DNA of 64,000 nt, taken from positions 1 through 64,000 of the forward strand of contig CAJVGD010000005.1 of the NCBI GenBank assembly GCA_910890315.1, written 5' to 3'. Positions 55,050-64,000 of this stretch are shown here, in pieces; position 1 is the first letter of the stretch; every line of letters begins with the position of its first letter. Under the pieces are notes generated by a model that saw nothing but the letters and a program-made list of their open reading frames with translations, was not told the DNA's origin and ran no database searches. Both the position numbers and the translations under genes were made by a program. The DNA is from Serendipita indica DSM 11827 (Eukaryota; Basidiomycota; Agaricomycetes; Sebacinales; Serendipitaceae).

Positions 55050-56630
55050 ATGATGGTATTATTTGCAAGTACGCTTCTTGCGTCGTTGGCGGTGCCTCTT
55101 GTACATGCGCACGGTCAAGTACGCTGGTTCATCACCTCGACGACGACGTACCCTGCCGCAGACGCCTATGCATCCTCTCCTAATCCCAATAGTCCGATTC
55201 GCAAGTTGAATACGTATGGACCCGCGGCGCCGTTTACGGGTGCGGATATTACGTGTGGGGTGAGTGTTTCCTCGTGGGGGATGGAGAAAGAGTTGATAGG
55301 CTTTGGTTATTCTAGCCTGGTGGGAATAATCCTGCGGCGGTCATTGCGCCTGTGGTCGCTGGGAGTACGGTTACGTTTGATTGGGGGACGTGGACGTCTT
55401 CGTATGCCATTCGTCTATACGCGTAGTCTATCTCACTCTTTATAGGCATCCAGGTGAGTCATATAAGAAATAGTCGACATTCGAGGTCAGCTTTTGTAGG
55501 GTGAGTGGTCTTCCATCGAGGGAGGCAGGCGTACTAAAGCTGAACGTAGACCCGTCATGACCTATATCGCCGCATGTCCAAATGGATGTATGAACTTTAA
55601 GGGAGACACGGGAAATGTCTGGGTTAAAATGTATGTGCTTCCTCTCTTCTTCGGCCCGCATTGACCGGGTGTAGTCAACAGGACGGATGTACGTCAACCT
55701 AGAAATGGGTGGCTTTTACATTCACACTGATTGGACAAAAAAAAAGTCAATGCTGCGCGCACGCCTCAATGGGCCGAGCAGCTCATCGAGGCTGGAGGTC
55801 AAAGCGGTCACGGAACGTGGAGCGTGACGATTCCTGTACGGCATCCCTAAGACGTTTCGAGGATATTTCGGCTGACGAGGGTGTAGAGCACGTTGCCGGA
55901 TGGAGAATATATCCTCCGCCATGAAATTCTTGGTGCGGCCTTGGCTTTGCCGTCGTGAGAAGTCGCTCATGGTATACCAGGATTACATTTATCATACGAG
56001 TTGAATGGCGCACAGGTACGTGTTTTCACAAGTCATACAGGGTGTTTTGCTCATCCGTGGTTATTAGTTTTACCCGTAAGTTGGGCTGTGCTCACGGAGA
56101 CGAGGGAGACTAAAAACTTGGGCGTGTAGGAATTGCGTCCAAATCAAGATTACGGGCGGTGGAAACGTGGGCCTGCCATCGGGCGTCGCCTTTCCTGGGG
56201 CGTATCAACCGACTGACCCGGGCATCTATTTGCAGCTCTAGTAAGTCGAGTATGGTTCTAGGATGCTGCTGAGACTCGTGTCGTAGTACGGTCACTACGA
56301 CGAACCCTGCGTATACTATTCCTGGAGGACCGATTCTCTACCCACCGAATGGGACGACGACGACGTCTACAGTGGTGACGAGTACGTCTACGAGGACGAC
56401 GAGTAGGAGCACTGCGAGTACGTCATCGACGAGAACGACTTCCTCCTCTTCAAGTGCTACGACGCCTGGAGCCACACCGTATGGACAGTGTGGTGGAATG
56501 GGATGGTGAGCTGCTATTCTAGGCAATGGTTTCAAGTGTACTAACAAGACGGAATAGGAATGGGCCAACGACGTGCACGAGTGGAAAGACGTGTACGGTT
56601 CTGAATCCTTATTACAGCCAATGTTTGTAG
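55050..56630 (+). CDS. AA9 lytic polysaccharide monooxygenase with CBM1
   Basis: Exons 55050-55259, 55316-55401, 55446-55453, 55500, 55550-55630, 55675-55688, 55747-55835, 55887-55932, 55981-56015, 56068-56075, 56130-56240, 56287-56505 and 56558-56630 (981 nt, 326 aa). The signal peptide ([17 protein letters not shown]) is cut to expose the first His of AHGQVRW. The second histidine-brace His is in SSHPGPVMTYIA and the axial Tyr in QFYPNCVQIKI. A Thr/Ser-rich linker leads to a CBM1 (YGQCGGMGW then [20 protein letters not shown]). It oxidatively cleaves cellulose using copper. Exons of 1, 8, 8 and 14 nt are required to keep the frame; a single intron across 55454-55549 would shift it. The glyoxal oxidase next door makes H2O2, a cosubstrate of AA9 enzymes. 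Confidence 0.87.
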
Positions 56631-56989
56631 ATGTGAATGTAATCTGGGCCTTGCCTGCCGAGACCTGGCCGTGGCTGGCCCAAGTGTGAAACTGGCGCGG
56701 CAGAGTCAAGACTCGCCTAGACAATTGGGACAAACGGGATTTGGGCGGACCCCCTAAGAATAAACTGTGACAACGGAGAGAGAATAAAAGGCGGGAACGT
56801 TAAGAAAACTTTAGTCTTTCCACCCTCCTTTGATCGTTAATTTTCCTCCCCTATTTACCGTCGGGCCTCTTCACCTCTTGACCCCGACCGCGACCGCTCT
56901 CATACCCCGTGGACTCTGCCTGGCTACGCTATAATCACTCAAAATCTAGAGGAATCTCCCTCACGGACTCTCGTTTACACTAGATCAAC
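56631..56989. promoter_or_regulatory. Intergenic, promoter of glyoxal oxidase
   Basis: About 360 bp. AGAATAAAAGGCGGG near 56782-56796 is TATA-like, about 200 bp before the ATG. CT-rich tracts follow. Confidence 0.4.
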
Positions 56990-59408
56990 ATGGCCGCTCG
57001 TCTTGCCGTGCTCAGCCTGCTCGTTTCCTCTACGCTCGTCGCTGCGACGCTCGATTCATCCAGCCTATCGCCATCTGGACACCACCATCGTCGTCAAGAA
57101 GTCAGAAGACGTCTCCAAAAGCGCCAGGATACAGAAACAACACCGGCAGAAGAAGTAGACCCGTCGTCTACAGCCGCTGGTGCTGCATCTCCTTCTGATT
57201 CCAGCTCTGCAGAAACGGCTGCCTCGTCTGAAACGTCGACGAGCGCGGGCACGACGGTTGTCACCGCAGACGGTCAGCCCGCTCTCGTGAGTGATGACCT
57301 GATCGGTGGCTTTGCCGTTGTCGGAAATTCGGGCGTCTCTGCCCAAATGATGTTCCTCGGTGATAGCAAACAGGTCTGTTATTTTTCTTTTTTAAATTTG
57401 TTCCCAAGGCAATTTTAGCCACGGGCTGCTGCGCTCCTTGTTTCTCCGGCCGCTCGCCGGCAGTGCGCTCCCGCGCCGTTTATGTCCGTAGAGATCCATG
57501 CTGACAATATCACGCTTTAAGGTCTATATCCTGGACAAGGTCGAGAATAACCCCGTCAGGGTGGGAAACCATCCCGCTTGGGCCACCGTCTATGATCTCG
57601 AGGCGAATACAGCAGAGCCCATGGACGTCTATACCAATACTTTTTGTGCTGGAGGTGCTCCGCTCGGTACGTCCGGTCTTTTATTTTGACATGAAACAGT
57701 GGCTTACTTCGGACCTCTTTTGCATGTCTCTCGCTTATGCTCAAACTACACCTACCGTTACGTTAATAGCAAACGGAACCTGGGTCACCATTGGCGGTAA
57801 CCTCGCCGTCGACTCGCAGGGAAATACTGCAAACTGGACAGATGGCGGCCAAGCCGGTAACAATTCGTACGGCGTGCACGACGGTGGCATGGCCACTCGC
57901 ACGCTCACGCCCGGCCAAGGTGCCCAGTGGAGCGAAGACCCGCAATATTATTTGACCACGCACAGATGGTACCCGACCGTCATCACCGTCGAGGATGGAC
58001 GATTGCTCGTCATGAGTGGTTCCATTGACGGTTCCTTTGTCAACATGGACTATCTCAACAACCCGACGTATGAGCTTTGGCCAAAGGCACCTGGCGAGTC
58101 GCTCCGGAACATGACCATTCTCCAAAACGTCATTCACGAAAACTTGTACCCGGTCGCGGATATGATGCCCAATGGCGAAATCTTGTTGCACGTCGGTCGC
58201 AAGGCGCTCATGTGGGATTACAAGACGAATACGGAAACGTATTTGCCCGACGATCCCTATGCGGTCCGCAACTATCCGGCCAGCGGTAGTACCGTCATGT
58301 TGCCGATCAAGCGTGAAAAGGATGGAAGCTACAAGCCAAAGGTCATCTACTGCGGTGGCTCGAACATTGCCACCGACCAGTGGCTCCAGCCTGGTTTGGC
58401 CCTCATCGACATTGCCGCCGACAAGACGTGCATTTCGATGACCTATGGCGATAACCAGTGGGTCGATGAGGATGAGATGCCCGAGGGACGTGTCTTGGGC
58501 AACTCGATTCTCTTGCCAGACGGAACCATGTTGGTCCTCAACGGTGCCGGACGAGTAAGCTTGTTTTTTTTTTACAATGCAAAAAGTGTGATACTTAATT
58601 GATCGCTTAGGGTGTGGCTGGATACGCCGATGTCAACCAGACGGTCTGGGCCAACGGAGACTCGCTCGCAGACGACCCGATCCTCACACCGGCCATTTAC
58701 GATGACACCAAGCCCAGGGGCAAGAAATGGTCGCGTGCCGGTCTCAAGGCATCTGCCATTCCTCGCATGTACCACTCGACTGCCACGCTCTTGCCCGACG
58801 GTGCCGTCTTGGTCTCTGGTTCGAACCCGCACAAGGACTTTAACGACAACACGACGTACCCTACCGAGTACCGTGTCGAGACATTCTACCCGCTCTACTA
58901 TAACAAGCACCGACCGTTCCCATCTGGCATGCCGTCCAGGCTCAGCTATGGTGGTGATCCGTTTACGCTCAACTTTAGCAAGGAAGACTTGAACACGGGT
59001 ATGAACACGCCAGGCGCTGGGATCAAGAATGCCAAGAAAATCAAGATTGTCTTGATGCTCACCGGCTTTTCGACGCACGCGCTCAATTTCGGTCAACGCA
59101 TGCTCGAGCTCGAACGCACGTACACTGTCGACGAGGCGAGTGGAACCGCCACGGTTCACGTCAATCAGCTCCCGACGAATGCGGCCGTTTTCCCTCCGGG
59201 TAATGCGTGGATGTTTGCCGTTGTGGATGGTGTGCCGAGTGTGGGCATTCAAGTCATGATTGGGTCTGGGGAGATTGGTGAACAGCCCATGGGGACGTAT
59301 GCGACGTTGCCGAGGACAGTGGACCCGACGGGCGCTGCGCTTGGGCGTGGTGTGAGCGTTGGTGTCGTCTTTGGTGCTGTTGTTGCTGTCGCCATGGCCT
59401 TGTTCTAA
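56990..59408 (+). CDS. Glyoxal oxidase-like copper radical oxidase (AA5_1), GPI-anchored
   Basis: Exons 56990-57373, 57522-57666, 57770-58554 and 58611-59408 (2112 nt, 703 aa). Signal peptide LAVLSLLVSSTLVAATL, then a Ser/Thr/Ala-rich stretch of about 80 residues. Catalytic-core signs: NTFCAGGAPL with the Cys (about residue 170) that would form the Tyr-Cys cofactor, PRMYHSTATLLPDGAVLVSG with the copper Tyr and His, and FSTHALNFGQRMLEL with a further copper His. The C-terminus is a hydrophobic GPI-type tail (GVVFGAVVAVAMALF). Family members oxidise aldehydes such as glyoxal or methylglyoxal to acids and make H2O2 outside the cell, which supports peroxidases and LPMOs. It is co-oriented with AA9, 360 bp apart. 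Introns 1 and 2 are longer than usual (148 and 103 nt). Confidence 0.88.
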
Positions 59409-60384
59409 AGACGTTGACGTTGTTCGTCTGCGATGATCATGTCCCATGTACTCGTCATGTCCATACCTTATTCGTCCACTCCTATTTCCGGCCCTTCGCC
59501 CCTTCTTCGTCCTCCCACTACCTCGACGTCCCCTACGATATATAGCATAGCCCTGTCCTCCCCAGTCGCCTAGTCTTCGCGCAAACCCCTCGCTGTCGCA
59601 GTCGCCACCTTTGCATCATCGTCTTCTGTCCTCACCGACGGATATCGACAACACCTACCCCCCCAACTACCCCTCCCAAACGACAAACTCAAACTCTCTC
59701 CTTGGACACTCACTCTCCTTTCTCGTCGCATTCGTTTTTTATCTTTTCAAACCCAAACAACGGACGCTCTCTCCCTTTTTTAGTCTCTCCAAACCAAATC
59801 CAAAGCTCGACAATTGCAGCAAATACGCTTCTCTTCTTGGTTTCTCCGTCGACGTCGACTGGGCCGTACGACAAATTGATATCCTATTTTTTCTTCTCTC
59901 AATGGCGTTTGGCGTATCCCCCTTTTTTTTCCCCCTTTTTCCTCTTTTCTGTTTGCGCTGGGTTGGACAAGGACCCTGCGTAGTCATTGCCGCTGCGTCG
60001 TGTTCAGGGCGTTGTGGTGGTGGTGATGGAAGGATGGATGGATGGAAGGATTTGGATGGGTGCCTCTCGCGTGATTTCTTCCGCGTGTTGGGTCTGGCTA
60101 GTCGAGATTGAACACGAGGTTTGAGACGTGAAATATATGCCGTTTGATACGCTCTGCTTGTTGTGTGAGCTGAGTGCGCGTGTTGAAGAGTTCATTTAAA
60201 TGGTCGGAGATTTGGTTCTGCGCGAGCGAGATTGTGTATTGTTGGAATGTAGGCTGCTCTACACATTTGGTATTGAATGAAGATGTCCATTTTCGGCTCT
60301 TTATCGATAGTCAGTCTCCATGTCCCGAATGAGGCTGGTAAAACCAAACTCTGTCCCGACCAGAATCCTTTGACGAAAAGGACG
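59409..60384. other. Pyrimidine-rich intergenic region
   Basis: No gene is supported. The plus strand is strongly C/T-rich from 59440 to 59960, with CCCCCTTTTTTTTCCCCCTT-like runs near 59920-59945, which produces long but unconvincing frames. GGTGGTGGTGATGG and GGATGGATGGATGG microsatellite-like runs lie near 60016-60050. Confidence 0.5.
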
Positions 60385-62328
60385 ATGGAACGACTCAACG
60401 AAGACGCGAGATTTGAAGTATTTGACGCAATTGCTGAATTCATTGACGATGGTGTTTTCGTGCTGATGAGCGTATGTATGCAATGGCAGGACCAAGTATG
60501 TCGTTCACCCAGGCTTTGGCGATATATCACATTCTCGGGGATCATCGGAGACTTTGAGGCGAAATTAGATACGCAGCTCCTCATGTCGCAGGACTTGCCA
60601 CTAGTGGTTCGAGTTCATTTTCCCCTCGCCTCTATGCGGCCTCTAAGCAGTGTTCTTCACCGGAAAATCGCAGACTTGGTTATCATTAATAATTGGCCAA
60701 ACCAGTATCGTGACAATATATTTATAACCCTCTGCAAGATCCTCTCGGCATATCCTCAACATCAAATCAAGGAGGTCATGTGGCGTGATTCGGCTGGCAA
60801 CTCCCCTCATGTACCAGAACGCGCTTTCAAGCAGATTTACGATCGTCTTTGTCTCGGCGACATCGAACTTCAAAGCGTTCTGCACGTATACCCACCATTG
60901 CTACTCATAAAACTTGATATCAGCGCAAGTATGATGCCGAATACACCCGAAGATGAGACGCGGAAAATATTTCCGGAGGTATTCATCTCGTGTATCCGTC
61001 ACCTCACCCACCTTGTGTCGTTGACTGTCGACCACAACCTTTTTATGGATACAGTCGTCGGTGTACGTGATAACTTGCGACTCCCCCGACTTCAGGATAT
61101 GCAAGTCATCTTTTCCAAGTATTACAATTCGTTTCCCGCTACTTTGGTGACCCCTAATCTCCGTCGACTCACTCTCCATGGGACCTGGGAACAATCCTGT
61201 GCATATCTCTCCGTCTCAGAGTGTCGCCTTCAGCTCGAAGTACTTACTATTGATATTACTAGCGACAGTCGACGAGTCACATTCCAGCGGGACTACCAAA
61301 ATTTATCCAGGCACCGTCATACTGCTCATGATCTCACAGTTATCATGCGTCTAACCGCAACACCTATGAGCGCACGTTCAGAAAAGTTTGCATTCTTTTT
61401 AAAGCTGCTGACTTCATCCCTGGCAATCGGTCGTGTTCGCGCATCTATGCCAAGCCAGTATGCAGTCTTGTTACATGGCTTGCGCCTCAATCACCCTCTC
61501 CATACTATCCAATTGACAACTGGATCTTGGCATAGTGTGCGAGGGCTGCCTAACCTTCAAGCCTTCTGCGATACTCTGATACTGACGAGTCCAAGTGGGA
61601 AGCCGTCGCTTCATCAACTTCCTCGTCCCAAAAAATTGATTATTTCAACTCGTCAATTTTCTTTCTCCGACCTACCAGGGTCCTGGATACCTACTTTGGA
61701 AGAAGCAAGGATTGACGTCACCTCAGACCCACGTCAAAAAATATATACACCACTTCCGACCACATCGCACTCTTTTTGGAATTTTCCAATACCTTTCGCT
61801 TCCCTTCGCTGTCTCAAATGTCAGGTACACACCGCGGTGGCCCTGCTAGCCTCTGAGCATCGCCTATCTGCCCTAGAAGAGCTATGGGTTAAAAAGATGG
61901 ATTACAATATCGGCCAAGAGGTGAATCGACTCCTCGAGCTTCTCTCTATGACGATGTGCGCAGCCAACCGATACCAAGAGTTTCAGCAAGCATTACCAAT
62001 GCTGAATACACTTGGCCTCGACTGGTTTCCCGAGTGGAGCCACATACGTGACTTCATGGAGCGCTGGGTGGAGAGTCGTGGACTTTACATTACCTTGACA
62101 CTGAAGCTACCCAAGCGACCGGCCAGGCGGCTCCTCCGCGCGATTGTTCAGATGCTGAGAGGCACAACGCCCGATTTCGTTCCAACATATGCAGCTCATT
62201 CGGATTTCATGACGGAATGTCAAGATTGCGCTTGCGCTGGATGGTGGACTAAGGATGATTGCGAAGTGAGACACGGCTATGTGCCCTTAACCGAGCTATT
62301 TACCATCACAAAAAATACGTATTACTAA
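60385..62328 (+). CDS. F-box-like protein with C-terminal CxxC-C-H motif (C)
   Basis: Single exon. The family start MERLNEDARFEVFDAIAEF at 60385 gives 647 aa; a longer in-frame start at 60277 adds 36 residues that the paralogues lack. It contains FVLMSVCMQWQDQVCRSPRL and WRYITFSGIIGDFEAKLDTQ, leucine-rich stretches, LGLDWFPEWSHIRDFMERWV, LKLPKRPARRLLRAIVQML, then C-QD-C-ACAGWWTKDD-C-EVR-H-G and FTITKNTYY. It is closest to the broken unit 1 copy at 37-39 kb, so it may be the intact relative of the array members. Confidence 0.8.
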   Translation: MERLNEDARFEVFDAIAEFIDDGVFVLMSVCMQWQDQVCRSPRLWRYITFSGIIGDFEAKLDTQLLMSQDLPLVVRVHFPLASMRPLSSVLHRKIADLVIINNWPNQYRDNIFITLCKILSAYPQHQIKEVMWRDSAGNSPHVPERAFKQIYDRLCLGDIELQSVLHVYPPLLLIKLDISASMMPNTPEDETRKIFPEVFISCIRHLTHLVSLTVDHNLFMDTVVGVRDNLRLPRLQDMQVIFSKYYNSFPATLVTPNLRRLTLHGTWEQSCAYLSVSECRLQLEVLTIDITSDSRRVTFQRDYQNLSRHRHTAHDLTVIMRLTATPMSARSEKFAFFLKLLTSSLAIGRVRASMPSQYAVLLHGLRLNHPLHTIQLTTGSWHSVRGLPNLQAFCDTLILTSPSGKPSLHQLPRPKKLIISTRQFSFSDLPGSWIPTLEEARIDVTSDPRQKIYTPLPTTSHSFWNFPIPFASLRCLKCQVHTAVALLASEHRLSALEELWVKKMDYNIGQEVNRLLELLSMTMCAANRYQEFQQALPMLNTLGLDWFPEWSHIRDFMERWVESRGLYITLTLKLPKRPARRLLRAIVQMLRGTTPDFVPTYAAHSDFMTECQDCACAGWWTKDDCEVRHGYVPLTELFTITKNTYY

Positions 62329-63436
62329 TCAATGCCATTATATTTTCTCTCTTTTTCTGTAAACAATCGTCGCACTTCCACATTCCTTTGTCACCATTCT
62401 CACTCTGCCATAGCTCATCAGGTCCATCATAGCTCAGGTGAGCATTCACAGACATAAATCTTCGTCGCGATTCTCCTTTTTACATTGTCACCTCCGCACC
62501 CACACTCTCACTCTATCGCGATTCCGCCGCTCGTGGCGGCCAGCTATATAGAAGTTGACCCAGCTCACCGGGTTGACTTAATATAAGTTCATGTGAGATA
62601 AATTTGATGAAAATGCCTACGGCAGGGGCTCAGACATGAGATGCCTGTGAAACTACAGGTACTGTAGATAAAGAGGCCAAAACCCAATTGGAAGGAAGTA
62701 GCCACCTGACCTACATCCAAATACGGATAGCTAGATGTGAACAGTGTCTTCATTTGATCTCTCTAGCATACCAAGTCACTTGTCAGTGGCTACTAAGATT
62801 ATCCAAAGATTGCTGAACAACGCTAAAGTCAGCCACCGTGTTATGGACCAGCCTGCAAGGCCTAGGATCATCAGAATGACTCTAATAGGTAAGTACTAAG
62901 CCAGCGAATATGAACAAAGATACTTATCTTGCCCATGATCTGTGACGGGTCGCAAAGTGGATGGCTGCGCGGGGCTTGCTCATATCGAGAGTCATCTCCA
63001 TATATTAATGCACAACTAGGATGATAAATAGCGGTGTTGAATCGTCATCTCGTCTCTGACTTTTCTCGTTTCTCACCCGACTCCTCCAAACCTATGCCCT
63101 CCCACGCATCTTTGCTGCCTATAATGGTTCCTAAATAACTTCTAAATACTTCTAAACGCATAAAAGAGCCCATTTATCATGTAGTATTCGCTAGTCTAAC
63201 ATCTGATCCCTGTGCCACGTTAACCCACAAGCTTAATTGCGTTGATAAGTGGTTATTGTACTACAGGAAAATCAGAGCATGACTGGTAGCCAGTCGTATA
63301 GCCGGTTCCAGCCTCAGTCACCTTCCACGGCCCTCGCCCCTATCTCTTCTCTCCTATTCCCATTCGTTTCCCCTTCATTATCTGCCCAATTACCCGCTTT
63401 TTATACGTAGAAATTCCATCTGCAGCCGTCTACCGG
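62329..63436. other. Intergenic, no gene seen
   Basis: About 1.1 kb downstream of F-box C. No frame of note, no tRNA and no long repeat recognised. Confidence 0.5.
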
Positions 63437-63441
63437 GTCAC

Positions 63442-63594
63442 TGTTGATACTAGGACGCGCGAGGCGAGAGGTAAGACCAGTAAGGTCCAGCCATTGCGCC
63501 ACGCGTCCCTAAACACATTTAGTTACAAAGGGAAACGATATCATTGGCTAACTCTATTTGTAAGCGCCGAGAGCCAATGGGAAAACCTTCGACA
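63442..63594 (-). repeat. Solo LTR of the copia family, inverted, short form
   Basis: The plus strand reads TGTTGATACTAGGACGCG to CCTTCGACA, the reverse complement of the 45.1-kb LTR, with substitutions throughout. A perfect 5-bp target duplication GTCAC is present (63437-63441 and 63595-63599). It holds only one of the two 33-bp internal words and is 153 bp long. It is older than the complete element judged by divergence. Confidence 0.85.
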
Positions 63595-63599
63595 GTCAC

Positions 63600-64000
63600 C
63601 ATACTCGTTCTCCCCTACTGCTTTTCCCGCCTTTACTTGACTTTCTCGCGACCTTTTCGCGTCTCATTTTTCATGTTCAACTCATTCTTCTTCCTAATCG
63701 GCACCTCAATGGCTCATCCTCATCCGTTTCCAACTCACACCGTTTCCCCCTGTCTATTTCATTTTTCGAGACTCTCTCACGACCCCCTCCCCCTTCGTAT
63801 TTTGCACTCCAAAATCTCTTACGTCCCGCATTTTCATTGACGACCACCTATGTGAACTGCCTGTATTTTCTTTGGTAGTTTCGACATGTCTATGCCAGGT
63901 CCTTAAATATCGTCTATACGAAGTTATCCAACATTCTATTAAGTATTCCTTTATCGTCTCTACGTCTATCCCTATCCTCCTTCAATTCTTTACCTTTCCT
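63600..64000. other. Right edge, pyrimidine-rich
   Basis: C/T-rich DNA with an unconvincing frame of about 98 codons. No gene called. Confidence 0.4.

Noticed and set aside
55446-55800. AA9 gene as a pseudogene with several frameshifts
   Set aside because: With microexons and the intron at 55689-55746 (acceptor after an A run), the whole 981-nt CDS is open from ATG to the CBM1 stop.
59611-60111. 166-codon frame in pyrimidine-rich DNA
   Set aside because: Low-complexity composition explains the open frame; there is no domain or splice structure.

Overview
The window is nuclear DNA of a filamentous fungus, very probably an agaricomycete basidiomycete and plausibly Cantharellales (Rhizoctonia/Ceratobasidium type). 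The evidence is dense short GT-AG introns of about 44-100 nt with CTRAC/CTGAT branch sites, a patatin/NB-ARC/TPR receptor-like gene, intronless F-box families, an AA9 monooxygenase with CBM1, a GPI-anchored glyoxal oxidase, a Ty1/copia element and farnesylated mating-pheromone precursors ending in CVVA or CIVA. The species assignment is inference.

Layout. 0-9.6 kb: a decayed copy of a divergent bicupin/CAF1 gene pair, then an NLR-like gene with two frame breaks, then the intact bicupin/CAF1 pair. The CAF1 protein lacks two catalytic residues and has a long Gly/His/Gln tail. 9.6-18.6 kb: gene-poor DNA carrying four plus-strand pheromone-precursor loci, of which three are intact and one has lost its CaaX box. 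A fifth, broken copy lies at 0.35 kb. 19.1-30.9 kb: an N-acyl-D-amino-acid deacylase with one frame break, a PNUTS-like PP1-targeting protein, F-box/LRR genes and relics, and an HMG-box protein. 31.1-35.2 kb: two tandem F-box proteins. 35.6-37.1 kb: a secreted ferritin-like (Rds1 type) protein. 37.2-51.0 kb: three head-to-tail units built on a degenerate F-box gene; the first two each carry an intact minus-strand pheromone gene, and the third is split by a copia element and a solo LTR. 51.1-59.4 kb: a relic and an intact transmembrane PDI, AA9-CBM1 and glyoxal oxidase. 60.4-62.3 kb: another intact F-box protein. 63.4 kb: a third LTR copy.

The main find is a family of seven tiny pheromone-precursor loci, too short for ordinary gene callers. 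They share an N-terminal MEFFTT-like block, an acidic middle, a Gly-rich end and a CaaX box, with a TATA-like box about 105-125 bp upstream. Together they suggest a pheromone part of a B-type mating locus. No STE3-type receptor was recognised in the window.

Other leads are an AA9 gene whose reading frame only closes with a 1-nt microexon (or an equivalent two-step intron), a putative Zn-binding C-x2-C-x10-C-x3-H motif at the F-box C-termini, and a probable pseudo-deadenylase. Gene models were spliced by eye; total CDS lengths divide by three for CAF1, bicupin, PNUTS, Rds1, PDI, AA9 and glyoxal oxidase.
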